This document shows positions 16,822 through 26,573 of a stretch of DNA of 64,000 nt, one piece after another. Source of the DNA: Pandoraea captiosa. GTDB lineage: Bacteria > Pseudomonadota > Gammaproteobacteria > Burkholderiales > Burkholderiaceae. The notes beneath the pieces were generated by a model. The model was not told where the DNA came from and ran no database searches. It saw only the letters and a program-made list of their open reading frames with translations. Where the stretch lies: NCBI RefSeq assembly GCF_902459775.1, contig NZ_CABPSQ010000002.1, positions 744,001-808,000 on the forward strand, written 5' to 3'. Both the position numbers and the translations under genes were made by a program. The first letter of the stretch is position 1. Every line of letters begins with the position of its first letter.

Positions 16822-18258
16822 ATGATGAAAATTTTCGCACTGTTGCGTGCGTTCTCGCCTGCGCGAACGGGACTGATGGCTTCCGTCGCTGTGGGTGCGC
16901 TGATGGCGGGTATCCCGCATGCCGCGAACGCCGCATTACCGATCCAGAGCTGGATCGCGCCGTCCGGCGCCAAGGTGATGCTCGTGGAAAGCCGCTCGAT
17001 TCCGATGATCGATCTGAACATCGATTTCGATGCGGGCAGTCGCTACGACCCGCCGGGCAAGTCGGGGCTGGCATTGCTGACCGCTGGCCTGCTGGATGCG
17101 GGGGCGTCCGCAGTGGCGGGGCGTCCGGCACTGACCGAAGCGCAGATCGCGGATCGCTTCGCGGACGTCGGCGCGATGGAGGCGACGAGCGCCGGACGTG
17201 ACGCCGCGACCGTCACCATGCGCACGTTGTCGTCTGCGGCTGAGCGTGATGCGGCTGTCAACACGCTCGCGCAGTTCCTGCAACATCCCACGTTCCCCGA
17301 GGCGGTGCTCAAGCGCGAGACGGCGCGTCTGTCTTCGGCGATCGCCGAGTCGGACACGAAGCCCGAGGCGATTGCGGAGAAGGCGTTTCGCAGTGCGATC
17401 TACGGCAGCCATCCGTACGGGGTGACGCCGACGGTGGCCAGCGTGAACGCCGTCAAGCGCGACGACCTCGTTCGCTTCTATCGCGACATGTACAGCCCCC
17501 GGCGCGCGGTCGTCTCCATTGTGGGCGACATCGATCGTGCGCAGGCGGAGAGGCTCGTGGCGCAGCTGACGGATGCGATGCCTGCCGGGATCACGCCGCC
17601 GACACTGCCGCCGGTGGCGGGGCTGCGCAGCGCCGTGCAAATCGATCTGCCGCACCCTGCTGAGCAGGCGCATATCGCGACGGGACAGGCATCGCTGGCA
17701 CGCAGCGATCCGGACTACTTCCCGTTGCTCGTGGGCAATTACGTGCTGGGCGGTGGCGGTTTCGTGTCGCGCCTGACGGCGGAAGTGCGCGAGAAGCGCG
17801 GTCTGACGTACGGGGTGACGAGCGGGTTCACGCCGCAGTTGCAGGAAGGGCCGTTCGAGATCAACTTGCAGACACGTCGGGAGCAGGCGCCCGAAGCGCT
17901 CAAGGTCGTGCGTGAGACGCTTGCGAAATTCGTGCAGGAAGGGCCGACCGACGACGAGATGAAGGCGGCGAAGGACAATCTGACCAACGGTTTCCCGCTG
18001 CGTCTGGACAGTAACCGCAAGCTGTTGGCCAACGTTGCCGCCATCGGTTTTTACAATCTGCCGCTCGACTATCTCGACACGTGGACGTCCAAGGTGGAAG
18101 CGGTGAGTGCGGCACAGGTAAAGGATGCCTTTGCGCGCCACGTGCAGCCGGATCGCCTGGCGACCGTGGTCGTCGGTCCGAGCGACGTCTTCGGCGCGGC
18201 GAGCGCGGGCGCTGCGGCACCAAGCGCTGCGCCACCGGCGGGCAAGAAGACGAAGTGA
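16822..18258 (+). CDS. M16 family peptidase, non-catalytic partner subunit
   Basis: A 478-residue M16 protein with a signal peptide (about residues 1-38, ending PHAANAALP). The HxxEH zinc motif is absent: the equivalent region reads GLALLTAGLLDAGA. It keeps the C-terminal substrate-binding pair typical of such partners (LTAEVREKRGLTYGVTSGF, with Arg and Tyr). This is the usual alpha-type subunit that completes the chamber with the upstream HALEH protein. The C-terminus ends in an Ala/Pro/Ser tail and Lys residues (PPAGKKTK). A hairpin terminator follows 70 bases after the stop. Confidence 0.92.
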   Translation: MMKIFALLRAFSPARTGLMASVAVGALMAGIPHAANAALPIQSWIAPSGAKVMLVESRSIPMIDLNIDFDAGSRYDPPGKSGLALLTAGLLDAGASAVAGRPALTEAQIADRFADVGAMEATSAGRDAATVTMRTLSSAAERDAAVNTLAQFLQHPTFPEAVLKRETARLSSAIAESDTKPEAIAEKAFRSAIYGSHPYGVTPTVASVNAVKRDDLVRFYRDMYSPRRAVVSIVGDIDRAQAERLVAQLTDAMPAGITPPTLPPVAGLRSAVQIDLPHPAEQAHIATGQASLARSDPDYFPLLVGNYVLGGGGFVSRLTAEVREKRGLTYGVTSGFTPQLQEGPFEINLQTRREQAPEALKVVRETLAKFVQEGPTDDEMKAAKDNLTNGFPLRLDSNRKLLANVAAIGFYNLPLDYLDTWTSKVEAVSAAQVKDAFARHVQPDRLATVVVGPSDVFGAASAGAAAPSAAPPAGKKTK

Positions 18259-18327
18259 TCGCAGTCGGCTGTCGCTAGCCAATGCGCTGGTCGGTCAGTG
18301 GTGGCTCGACATAAGGCAGTGAACGAA

Positions 18328-18362
18328 AAAGACACCGGAGAGGCTCCTCCGGTGCCTTTTTT
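18328..18362. terminator. Terminator between M16 genes and ABC exporter
   Basis: Stem CACCGGAG (18333-18340) with CTCCGGTG (18347-18354), loop AGGCTC, followed by CC and six T; an A-run precedes the stem. It lies between the convergent M16 (+) and ABC permease (-) genes and could serve both. Confidence 0.85.
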
Positions 18363-18396
18363 CTTGCTTGCCGAACCGCCGAACCGACCATCTGCG

Positions 18397-19278
18397 CTAT
18401 CGGAGAATCCGTCGCCGCAGCAACACCAGCGCGACCGTGAACCCGACCAGGGCGTAGATCGCGAGCGCGCCGGCATGTAGCCCCGGCAGGTCGATCGGGC
18501 GCCCGAGCATCGCGGGGCGAATCAGTGCCACCGCATGAGCCAGCGGTAGCCACTCGGTGATATGGCGCGCGGCCGCCGGGAGTTGCGACAGCGGAAAGAA
18601 CACGCCTGAGAGCAGGAGCATCGGCGTCATGACCAGCGTCTGGTAGAACATGAAGAAGTCGTAGCTCGGTGCAAGCGCCGTCATCACCATGGCAAGACTG
18701 GCGAACGCCAGACCTGCAAGCAGTACCGCAGGTAGCACCACCGCCAGACTGTCGATACGCGCGTAGCCCAGCACGCCGGCCACCAGCAGGATGGCAATGC
18801 CAGACAGCACCGCCTTGCTCGCCGCCCAGACGACCTCGCCGAGCACCACGTCCCCCAGCGTGAGCGGCGTATGCATGAGTGCTTCCCAGGTGCGTTGCAC
18901 GTGCATGCGCGAGAAGCCGGAATACATCGACTCGAAGCTCGCCGAGAACATCACGCTCGAACCCACGGTGCCCGCTGCCAGAAAGGCAATGTAGGACGTG
19001 CCGTCCACATCGCCGACCATCATGCCGAGGCCAAATCCCAGGCCGAAGAGGTAAATCATGGGATCGGCCAGATTGCCGAACAGGGAGGCCACGGCGAGCT
19101 TGCGCCAGACAAGGAAATTGCGTCGCCACACGCCCATCCACGCGGTGACGCCGGGCAGGTAGCGTGGGGCGTCGGGCGGGCGTCTCGCTGCTGCGTGCAT
19201 GGGCGCTGCGGACTCGGCGGACTCGGCGGACCCGGCGTGCGTGGCGCTCAGCGTGTCGCGTCGATCATGCTCAGTCAT
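18397..19278 (-). CDS. ABC-2 type transporter permease (NodJ-like)
   Basis: A 293-residue membrane subunit of an ABC exporter. After a ~35-residue soluble N-terminus (with a short AESAESA repeat) there are about six helices, with family-typical [56 protein letters not shown] and [18 protein letters not shown]. It most resembles the NodJ/ABC-2 class that works with NodI-like ATPases to export lipids or polysaccharide-type molecules; the substrate is unknown here. ATG 19278 overlaps the ATPase stop by eight bases, so the two are translationally coupled. Confidence 0.88.
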   Translation of the reverse strand: MTEHDRRDTLSATHAGSAESAESAAPMHAAARRPPDAPRYLPGVTAWMGVWRRNFLVWRKLAVASLFGNLADPMIYLFGLGFGLGMMVGDVDGTSYIAFLAAGTVGSSVMFSASFESMYSGFSRMHVQRTWEALMHTPLTLGDVVLGEVVWAASKAVLSGIAILLVAGVLGYARIDSLAVVLPAVLLAGLAFASLAMVMTALAPSYDFFMFYQTLVMTPMLLLSGVFFPLSQLPAAARHITEWLPLAHAVALIRPAMLGRPIDLPGLHAGALAIYALVGFTVALVLLRRRILR

Positions 19279-20188
19279 CGCGCATCTCCCGTCCGGTGAG
19301 TTTGAGAAAGACATCTTCCAGGTTGGCTCTGCGATGCAGATAGCGCACGCCGGGCTGGTCGCGCAGGGCCTCGACGACGGGCGCGGCGTCGCGTACATAG
19401 CAGAAGTGTGTCTCACCGCTTGTCTCGATACGCTCGGCCAGCGGCGCGAGGTGCTTGAGCAGCGCCGGCGGGACGTCGCCGAAGACTTCCACGACGTCGC
19501 AACCGATCTCCCGCGCGACGAGATCAGGCGGGGTGCCTTCCGCGATTTTGCGGCCCGCATCGATCACGCAAAGGCGATGACACAGGCGCTCGGCCTCCTC
19601 CATGAAGTGCGTCGTCAGCAAGATGGTCTTGCCCTCGTTCATCAACGATTTGAGGCGCTCCCAGATCAGATGGCGCGCCTGCGGATCGAGGCCGGTCGTC
19701 GGCTCGTCGAGCACCAGCAGGTCGGGATTGTTGATGAGGGCGCGCGCGAGCGTGAGGCGCCGCTTCATGCCGCCCGAGAGCAGCCCCACGCGCGCGTCGG
19801 CCTTAGACTCCAGTCGTGCGAAATGCAATAGCGCGGGCACGCGCTCCCTGATATCGGCGCGGGAGAGTCCGAAATAGCGTCCGAAGACGGCGAGGTTCTC
19901 GCGTACGGTGAAATCGGGGTCCAGGTTGTCGAACTGCGGCACGACACCAACGCGACGCCGCGCCTCAGGCGCGAGCCGTGGCACGGGCAGGCCGCCAAGG
20001 CGAATTTCCCCCGCGTCGGGCGTGACCAGCCCGAGCAGCATACGCAATGTGGTGGTCTTGCCCGCCCCGTTCGGGCCCAATAGCCCGAAACACTCGCCCG
20101 GGGCGACGTGCAGCGACAGACGATCGACGACGGGACGGCCGTCATAGGCCTTGCATAACTCGGTTACCTCGATGGCGGCATCGGTCAT
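19271..20188 (-). CDS. ABC transporter ATP-binding protein (NodI-like)
   Basis: A 305-residue ATPase with Walker [15 protein letters not shown] (near residues 38-51), signature [16 protein letters not shown], Walker [17 protein letters not shown] and the H-loop [11 protein letters not shown]. The C-terminal ~80 residues form the extra domain found in NodI/CcmA-type subunits. It forms an exporter with the overlapping permease gene. The pair sits on the opposite strand between the M16 genes and rsmD, groups often adjacent in related genomes, so it may be an insertion in this lineage (inference). Confidence 0.9.
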   Translation of the reverse strand: MTDAAIEVTELCKAYDGRPVVDRLSLHVAPGECFGLLGPNGAGKTTTLRMLLGLVTPDAGEIRLGGLPVPRLAPEARRRVGVVPQFDNLDPDFTVRENLAVFGRYFGLSRADIRERVPALLHFARLESKADARVGLLSGGMKRRLTLARALINNPDLLVLDEPTTGLDPQARHLIWERLKSLMNEGKTILLTTHFMEEAERLCHRLCVIDAGRKIAEGTPPDLVAREIGCDVVEVFGDVPPALLKHLAPLAERIETSGETHFCYVRDAAPVVEALRDQPGVRYLHRRANLEDVFLKLTGREMRDD

Positions 20189-20529
20189 GGCGAATATGGC
20201 TGTCTCCTGGTGCGCGAAGGCGTCCGGACAAGTGTGAGACTGTCTCGGGGCTCGCGGTAATCATCGGCGCAGATCGTGCAGCGCCTGCGTGGGTCGCCCC
20301 CGTGGGACATCCATGGAGCGCCGGACGTTCACGTTCCCCGGCCGACGGGGCTTGCGAGCGTCGCAAATCCTTATGGGGCATGGGGGGGCAGGCGATGTGG
20401 TATGTTTCGCCTCAACAATGTAGCGTGAATCGTCATGATTTTGGATCTCAAGCGTGCGCAACGACGCGCGCGACCCCATTTTTCCACCGTCAACGGCGTG
20501 CTCGGCCAGGCGATGTCGCGGAGGACGGT
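20189..20529. other. Divergent intergenic region, ABC exporter / rsmD
   Basis: A 341-base stretch without a supportable gene. It must contain both divergent promoters, but I see no convincing -35/-10 pair. Just before rsmD lies a strong ribosome binding site GGAGG (20520-20524), five bases from the ATG. Open frames here continue from the neighbours and have no family features. Confidence 0.5.
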
Positions 20530-21123
20530 ATGAAGTCCGGTGCAGGCAACGTGGCACGCGGCGCGCCACAGCAAGTGCGCATTATCGGTGGCCAGTGGAA
20601 GCGTACGCCGCTTCCCGTGCCGCCCGGCGACGGTTTGCGTCCCACGCCCGACCGCGTCCGTGAGACGCTGTTCAACTGGCTTGGGCAGGACCTGACGGGC
20701 ATGCAGTGCCTCGACGCCTTTGCGGGCAGCGGCGCGCTCGGCTTCGAAGCCGCGTCCCGCGGCGCACAGCGAGTGCTGATGATCGAGTCGGCAGCGCCCG
20801 CCGTTCGTCAGCTGCGCGCAAATCAGGCCAAGCTCGGCGCCGATCAGATCGAGATCGTACAGGCCGATGCCCGCCGTCTGATAACCACACTTTCAGCCGG
20901 GGCTTTCGACGTGGTATTTCTCGATCCGCCGTTTGCGAGTGGTTGGCTCAATGACTTATTGGCGCCGGCGGCGCGCCTGCTCGCGCCGAATGGCGTGATT
21001 TACGCAGAATCCGATGTGGCACTGGAAGACGAGGCGCTCGGCGCACTCGGTCTGTCGTGCCTGCGCCGCGCGAAAGCTGGAGCGGTGCATTATCATTTGC
21101 TTGAATCGATTCCGAAAACCTAG
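20530..21123 (+). CDS. rsmD: 16S rRNA (guanine-966-N2)-methyltransferase
   Basis: Methylates G966 of 16S rRNA in the small subunit. The 197-residue protein shows VRIIGGQWKRTPLPVP at the N-terminus, the RsmD motif LRPTPDRVRETLFNWL, the SAM-binding loop CLDAFAGSGALGFEAASRGA, and the catalytic FLDPPF near residue 133 (D/N-PPF/Y motif of N-methyltransferases). ATG 20530 has GGAGG five bases upstream and gives the normal family length; the frame extends far upstream but without homologous features. coaD follows after 55 bases, the typical rsmD-coaD pairing. Confidence 0.95.
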   Translation: MKSGAGNVARGAPQQVRIIGGQWKRTPLPVPPGDGLRPTPDRVRETLFNWLGQDLTGMQCLDAFAGSGALGFEAASRGAQRVLMIESAAPAVRQLRANQAKLGADQIEIVQADARRLITTLSAGAFDVVFLDPPFASGWLNDLLAPAARLLAPNGVIYAESDVALEDEALGALGLSCLRRAKAGAVHYHLLESIPKT

Positions 21124-21139
21124 AGACCACAATGAATAA

Positions 21140-21673
<534 letters not shown>

Positions 21674-21703
21674 ATCCGGTGTAGAGGGTTCGCCGTGAAG
21701 CGA

Positions 21704-21743
21704 AAAAAACCCCGCAACGTGCCAGCGCACTGCGGGGTTTTTT
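21704..21743 (+). terminator. Rho-independent terminator after coaD
   Basis: Stem AACCCCGCA paired with TGCGGGGTT (right arm 21731-21739), with a 14-base interior, followed by TTTT; a matching A-run on the 5' side extends the stem. It separates coaD from the ferredoxin gene. Confidence 0.88.
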
Positions 21744-21927
21744 GTTGCGTGCGCGTTTAAGCGCATTTACTTAAGTTTCACTACCTAGGCCGGGAAGACG
21801 CGGGTCAATGTGTCGCCATCGGGAGCGCATCGCGTCTCGGTCGATATTCGACAACCCTCGTATAATTGATGCATTGTTCCACGAACCGTAACGGCTGCCG
21901 TTCGCCGAGGTTCGTGCGAGTTTTTGA

Positions 21928-22209
<282 letters not shown>

Positions 22210-22297
22210 TGTGCCGGGGTGACCTGAGCGGCCTGGCCGACGTGATTGACGTGATTGACGGGAGCGACCGGAGCGAGCTGATCCGCCGCTAATCTCG

Positions 22298-22319
22298 CGG
22301 TCCCATCCCCCAGGGACCG
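22298..22319. terminator. Weak hairpin between the ferredoxin gene and pth
   Basis: CGGTCCC (22298-22304) and GGGACCG (22313-22319) form a 7-bp stem with an eight-base loop, between convergent genes. There is no T-run on either side, so intrinsic termination is uncertain. Confidence 0.35.
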
Positions 22320-22325
22320 ACTGGC

Positions 22326-22922
22326 TTATTTCCCGGGCGCGGCGTGCAAACGCATCATCGCCTTTTCCATATCGCCCTTGACCACCAGGTCGACGATGTC
22401 GAGCGAGCGCGACATGGCGTCGTCGATCTCGGCCTGCTCCTCTTTACGCGGGGGCTTGAGCACGAAGTCTGCGACCTGTTGCTGGCTGCCTGCCGGTTGC
22501 AGTGTGCGCGGATGCCCGATGCCAAGACGCAGACGCCAGAACTCGGGCGTCGTCAGATGCGCGGCAATGTCCTTCAGTCCGTTGTGCCCGCCTGTGCCCC
22601 CGCCGCGCTTGAGCCTGACGGTGCCCGGTAGCAGGTCGAGTTCGTCGTGCACGACCAGAATCTCGTCAGGCAAAATCTTGTAAAAGCGCGCCAGTGCGAC
22701 GACGGACTGTCCGGAGCGATTCATGAACGTCTGCGGTTCGAGCAGCCACACTTCCTGACCGGCCACTCGCGCCCGTGCGGCGAAGCCATGAAAGTTCTTT
22801 TGGCTGGTGAGCGAAGCACCGCATTGCTGCGCGAGCGCGTCGACGAACCAGAAGCCCGCGTTGTGACGCGTCGCTGTATATTCGGCGCCCGGATTGCCGA
22901 GCCCTACGATCAGCTTGATCAT
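22326..22922 (-). CDS. pth: Peptidyl-tRNA hydrolase
   Basis: Releases tRNA from prematurely dropped peptidyl-tRNA. The 198-residue protein shows [20 protein letters not shown] with catalytic His20, [33 protein letters not shown] with the catalytic Asp, and [14 protein letters not shown]. Normal family length. It is downstream of rplY on the same strand, separated by a terminator, in the conserved ispE-prs-rplY-pth order. Confidence 0.97.
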   Translation of the reverse strand: MIKLIVGLGNPGAEYTATRHNAGFWFVDALAQQCGASLTSQKNFHGFAARARVAGQEVWLLEPQTFMNRSGQSVVALARFYKILPDEILVVHDELDLLPGTVRLKRGGGTGGHNGLKDIAAHLTTPEFWRLRLGIGHPRTLQPAGSQQQVADFVLKPPRKEEQAEIDDAMSRSLDIVDLVVKGDMEKAMMRLHAAPGK

Positions 22923-22971
22923 TTCGGTATCAGGATTTGGGTACGCGCCATGGTGGCATGCGCACCGCCAT

Positions 22972-23005
22972 AAAAAAACCCGCCGGACATGACGTCGCGG
23001 CGGGT
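22972..23005 (-). terminator. Rho-independent terminator of rplY
   Basis: On the minus strand, stem ACCCGCCG/CGGCGGGT with a 12-base loop is followed by a run of T (22978-22972). It sits about 40 bases after the rplY stop and before pth. Confidence 0.85.
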
Positions 23006-23045
23006 CTTGCGTCCAGCGTCGCCGCTGAATGCTGGCGAACGAGGC

Positions 23046-23663
23046 TTAGGCAGCCGGCGTTTCGCCTTCGGCCGAAGCAGCAGCTTCGTCAGCAGCAGCA
23101 CCAGCCGGTTGCACGGCTTGTGCGACCACCGGGTTTTCCTGCTCGACGTGCAGCGTCAGGGTCACGCCGGCGGGCAGCTTGACGTCCTTCGCGTGAACGG
23201 TCTTACCGGCTTCCAGCGTCGACAGGTCGACTTCCAGGAATTCCGGCAGCTTGCCCGGCAGGCAGCTGACGTCCAGTTCGTTGAGCGTGTGGCTGATCAC
23301 GTTCGAAGCCAGCTTCACGGCCGGGGCGTTATCGGCACCCAGGAAGTGCAGCGGCACCTTGACGTGGATCGGCTTGTTCGGGTCGACACGTTGGAAATCC
23401 ACGTGCAGAACCAGTTGCTTGAACGGGTGGTACTGCACATCGCGCAGCAGCACTTGTTCGGTCTTGCCGGCGACTTCCAGGTCGAGAATCGACGAGTGGA
23501 AGGCTTCCTTGCGGAGGGCGTGCCACAGTGCGTTGTGATCGAGTTCGATCAGCTTCGGATCGACGTTACCACCATACACGATGCCCGTGGTCTTACCGGC
23601 ATTGCGCAGGCGGCGGCTCGCACCCGTACCTTGCAGATTACGCTCAAAAGCGACGACTTTCAT
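23046..23663 (-). CDS. rplY: Ribosomal protein bL25 (long CTC/TL5 form)
   Basis: 5S-rRNA-binding protein of the large subunit. The 205-residue protein has the L25 N-terminal domain ([26 protein letters not shown], summarised by its [13 protein letters not shown] core) and the extra beta domain of the CTC/TL5 form ([20 protein letters not shown]), with an Ala/Glu-rich C-terminal tail ([15 protein letters not shown]). The long form is usual in Burkholderiales and is also called general stress protein Ctc. It lies between prs and pth and ends at a clear terminator. Confidence 0.96.
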   Translation of the reverse strand: MKVVAFERNLQGTGASRRLRNAGKTTGIVYGGNVDPKLIELDHNALWHALRKEAFHSSILDLEVAGKTEQVLLRDVQYHPFKQLVLHVDFQRVDPNKPIHVKVPLHFLGADNAPAVKLASNVISHTLNELDVSCLPGKLPEFLEVDLSTLEAGKTVHAKDVKLPAGVTLTLHVEQENPVVAQAVQPAGAAADEAAASAEGETPAA

Positions 23664-23819
23664 AACAACTCCTTGAGCTGCCCGCGACCAGGCAGCGATT
23701 TCTTCCCGAATATCCCGCCAAAAAATGCGGGTCTCAGGAACGACAAAGGCGGGGAAAGGCTCCCCGCCGACATAACAACGGCGCCAAACAGGCGCCGCCG
23801 CAAAAACTTTACCGAACGC

Positions 23820-24767
23820 TTATTCCGCGAACAGCGACATCACCGAGTCGCCACGACGGATACGCGAGAACGTCTCGGCCAGCAGGTTCGCGCAGCTCAG
23901 TTGGCGAATCTTGCCGCCCTTCGAGTCGTCGCGCAGCGGAATCGTGTCGGTCACGACCACTTCATCCAACTCCGACGCATTGATGCGCGCTGCGGCACCA
24001 CCCGAGAGAACCGGGTGCGTACAGTAGGCATATACCTTCTTCGCGCCACGTTCCTTCAGCACTTGTGCGGCCTTGCACAGCGTACCGGCGGTGTCGACCA
24101 TATCGTCCATGATGACGCAGGTACGGCCTTCGACTTCACCGATGATGTTCATCACTTCCGCGACGTTGGCCTTCGGACGACGCTTGTCGATGATGGCCAG
24201 ATCGCAATGCAGTTGCTTGGCCAGCGCACGGGCACGAACCACGCCGCCGACGTCCGGCGAAACCACCAGCAGGTTCTCGTGATTCTGGGCGCGCACGTCC
24301 TGGAGCAGCAACGGCGAAGCGTAAATGTTGTCGACCGGGATATCGAAGAAGCCCTGAATCTGGTCGGCGTGCAGGTCCATCGTGATGATGCGCTCGACGC
24401 CTGCGATTTGCAGCATGTTGGCCACGACCTTCGCCGAGATCGCCACACGCGCCGAGCGGGGGCGACGATCCTGACGGGCATAGCCGAAATACGGGATGGC
24501 GGCGGTGATCCGGCCGGCAGACGCACGCTTGAGCGCGTCGACCATGATCATCAGTTCCATCAGATTGTCGTTGGTCGGTGCGCACGTCGACTGGAGGACA
24601 AAGACGTCCTTGCCGCGCACGTTTTCCTGGATTTCGACCTGAATCTCACCATCCGAGAACCGGCTGGCCATGGCTTTGCCAAGCGGGATACCGAGAGTGT
24701 CGACGACCGCTTGGGCCAGGGCGGGATTGGCGTTCCCGGTGAATACCATCAGGTTATCACTACTCAT
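23820..24767 (-). CDS. prs: Ribose-phosphate pyrophosphokinase
   Basis: Makes PRPP from ribose 5-phosphate and ATP for purine, pyrimidine, histidine and tryptophan synthesis. The 315-residue protein starts [17 protein letters not shown] and has the KPRPP catalytic/flexible-loop region [20 protein letters not shown], the divalent-metal site [11 protein letters not shown], and the PRPP-binding loop [16 protein letters not shown] 24767 matches the family start; the frame extends upstream through the tRNA gene, which cannot be coding. It is preceded by tRNA-Gln and ispE and followed by rplY. The product feeds apt (42383) and phnN-type PRPP formation (55856) elsewhere in the window. Confidence 0.97.
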   Translation of the reverse strand: MSSDNLMVFTGNANPALAQAVVDTLGIPLGKAMASRFSDGEIQVEIQENVRGKDVFVLQSTCAPTNDNLMELMIMVDALKRASAGRITAAIPYFGYARQDRRPRSARVAISAKVVANMLQIAGVERIITMDLHADQIQGFFDIPVDNIYASPLLLQDVRAQNHENLLVVSPDVGGVVRARALAKQLHCDLAIIDKRRPKANVAEVMNIIGEVEGRTCVIMDDMVDTAGTLCKAAQVLKERGAKKVYAYCTHPVLSGGAAARINASELDEVVVTDTIPLRDDSKGGKIRQLSCANLLAETFSRIRRGDSVMSLFAE

Positions 24768-24816
24768 CTGGCTACCTGCGGGACGTTTGGATGCTGAGAC
24801 TTTACGACAGAGAAAT

Positions 24817-24893
24817 TGGCAGGGGAGGAAGGACTCGAACCCTCGTATGCCGGAATCAAAATCCGGTGCCTTAACCAACTTGGCGACTCCCCT
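24817..24893 (-). tRNA. tRNA-Gln (anticodon UUG)
   Basis: A full cloverleaf can be drawn on the minus strand: 7-bp acceptor AGGGGAG/CTCCCCT, D arm with GCC/GGC, anticodon stem CCGGA/TCCGG with loop TTTTGAT giving anticodon TTG, T arm with GGTTCGAGTCC, discriminator G and an encoded CCA (24819-24817). It lies between ispE and prs, a conserved position in betaproteobacteria, and is probably processed from their transcript. Confidence 0.97.
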
Positions 24894-24947
24894 ACACTAA
24901 CCGATGCCTTCGCTGCGTTGTAGGAAACGCAACAAAGTAAAACCCTT

Positions 24948-25817
24948 TTACGCGAAGGCGAACATTGGATGTTCGGCCAGGCTAGTGGTCACTTGACCGA
25001 TCCAGCGCTCTGGCAATCGCTTGTATGCCGCTTCCGCATCTGCCTTCGTGTCGAATACTGCAAACACGCTTGCACCGGATCCCGTCATACGTGCAGTGGT
25101 GAAGGTTCTGAACCAGTCAATCACAGCAGCGACTTCCGCGTATTCTCGAGTGACTGCCGCCTGCATGTCGTTACGGAAGATTTCATCCGTTTCGAACACG
25201 TTTTTGTTGGCGTGCTCAAGAAAGAACGCCATTGTGACGATCTTCGAATCCCTTGTCAACAGGGGATCGTTAAATATTTTGTTGGTAGCGACGTGCGTGC
25301 GCGGGTTGACCACGAGGAAGTGCCGTTCGGGCAGATCCACAGCCTGCAATTCTTCTCCCAGGCCCTGTGCAAAGGCGTTTCGGCCGAAGACAAAAAACGG
25401 CACGTCTGCACCGAGCTTCAATGCCAGCGTCTGGAGCACTTCGCGCGGCAGGTCGAGTTGCCACATGCGGTTGAGCGCGAGCAGCGTGGTGGCCGCGTCC
25501 GAGCTGCCGCCGCCAATGCCGCCGCCCGCGGGCAGACGCTTTTCGATGCCGATATCCACGCCAAAGCGCACACCGCAGTGCGCTTGCAGCAGGTGGGCTG
25601 CGCGCACGGTCAGATCGGTCTCCGGCGGCACGCCCGGCAGCGGGTTCGTGTGCACGATCCGGCCATCGTCGCGACGCTCGAAATGCAGCGTGTCGGCCCA
25701 GTCGATCAGTTGGAAGACGGTTTGGAGTTCGTGATAGCCGTTGGGCCGGCGTCCTACGATATGCAGGAACAGATTGAGCTTGGCCGGGGCCGGGCAATCA
25801 CGCAGGACTTCGTACAT
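24948..25817 (-). CDS. ispE: 4-diphosphocytidyl-2-C-methyl-D-erythritol kinase
   Basis: Phosphorylates CDP-methylerythritol in the MEP pathway of isoprenoid synthesis. The 289-residue GHMP kinase shows [20 protein letters not shown] with the catalytic Lys/Asn region, the ATP loop [18 protein letters not shown] (near residues 94-111), [18 protein letters not shown], and the C-terminal [13 protein letters not shown] motif. Length is normal. It follows lolB on the same strand and precedes tRNA-Gln and prs. Confidence 0.97.
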   Translation of the reverse strand: MYEVLRDCPAPAKLNLFLHIVGRRPNGYHELQTVFQLIDWADTLHFERRDDGRIVHTNPLPGVPPETDLTVRAAHLLQAHCGVRFGVDIGIEKRLPAGGGIGGGSSDAATTLLALNRMWQLDLPREVLQTLALKLGADVPFFVFGRNAFAQGLGEELQAVDLPERHFLVVNPRTHVATNKIFNDPLLTRDSKIVTMAFFLEHANKNVFETDEIFRNDMQAAVTREYAEVAAVIDWFRTFTTARMTGSGASVFAVFDTKADAEAAYKRLPERWIGQVTTSLAEHPMFAFA

Positions 25818-25913
25818 GACGGTGCAAAAGCGGTGAGAAAGTGTGGGCGCGCGGGCGCCCGGTGCGCCATTTTACCCGCGGCCGCGGGGGCGACGTGCTC
25901 GGGCGGCTTTCGG

Positions 25914-26573
25914 CTACTCGTCGATCACGAGCCGCACGGCCAGCGGCGAGCCATCGAGCTCGCGCGACAGGTCGATACGCTTGACGCGCGTCGGCGTGCC
26001 GTCGAAGTACGCCTGATAGTCGATGGTCCAGCCGTCCTGCTTCAGGCGCGTGGGACGCTGCGTTTGCGCATCGCGCTCGATGCTCGCCTGCGACCCCGGC
26101 GCCCCCTGCATGTGCAGCCAGTATCGCAAGCCACCCACGGGCAATGCGAAGCCGAGCGCATCGTGCATGACATCGTCGAGACGAGGACCCGTGAGCGGTG
26201 CCTTGCCGGGCAATTCGAGCGACGCGCTGCGCGGACTCTGGCGCACGATGGCCTGCGTCTGTCCAAGCGGATCGAGCAGTTGAACGGTCGCATTCTCCCC
26301 GTTTTGCTGCCAGTCGAAGTTACCGTAGGTGTTGCGCGTCTCCCCGTTTTGCTCGTAGCGCACGGAGAAGCGACCGCGATAATGCTCGACGCTCACCCCG
26401 GCCGTCGGCTCGACGGGTGCGGGCGGCGCGAGACTTGCGCAACCCGTGACGACGACAGCGGCGGCGCACGCCAGCGCAAGCGCTGCCGCGCGAACGGACT
26501 GGTGCAAACCGGCGCGTCGCGGGGCTCGCGCCGATCCGAAAAACTTCACCATCGAATGTTCCGCCATGCGCAT
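25914..26573 (-). CDS. lolB: Outer-membrane lipoprotein receptor LolB
   Basis: Accepts lipoproteins from LolA and inserts them into the outer membrane. The 219-residue protein has a lipoprotein signal (hydrophobic AALALACAAAVVV then TGCASL, Cys about residue 44) and the LolB fold with YRGRFSVRYEQNGETR, NFDWQQNGENATVQLLDPLG and GLRYWLHMQGAPG. ATG 26573 overlaps the TAA of the upstream TPR gene by one base (TAATG), implying translational coupling; ATGs at 26567 and 26552 are alternatives. The mature protein is of usual length. ispE follows after about 96 bases. Confidence 0.92.
   Translation of the reverse strand: MRMAEHSMVKFFGSARAPRRAGLHQSVRAAALALACAAAVVVTGCASLAPPAPVEPTAGVSVEHYRGRFSVRYEQNGETRNTYGNFDWQQNGENATVQLLDPLGQTQAIVRQSPRSASLELPGKAPLTGPRLDDVMHDALGFALPVGGLRYWLHMQGAPGSQASIERDAQTQRPTRLKQDGWTIDYQAYFDGTPTRVKRIDLSRELDGSPLAVRLVIDE

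Noticed and set aside
22236-22262. 9-bp direct repeat (GACGTGATT) after the ferredoxin gene as a mobile-element footprint
   Set aside because: Only two adjacent copies with no inverted ends or transposase nearby; best seen as simple slippage.
22989-24797. Long plus-strand open frame opposite rplY and prs
   Set aside because: Runs through two well-supported genes on the other strand and shows shadow-type composition.
24768-24878. Longer prs start upstream of ATG 24767
   Set aside because: The added 37 codons overlap the tRNA-Gln gene and do not match the family.
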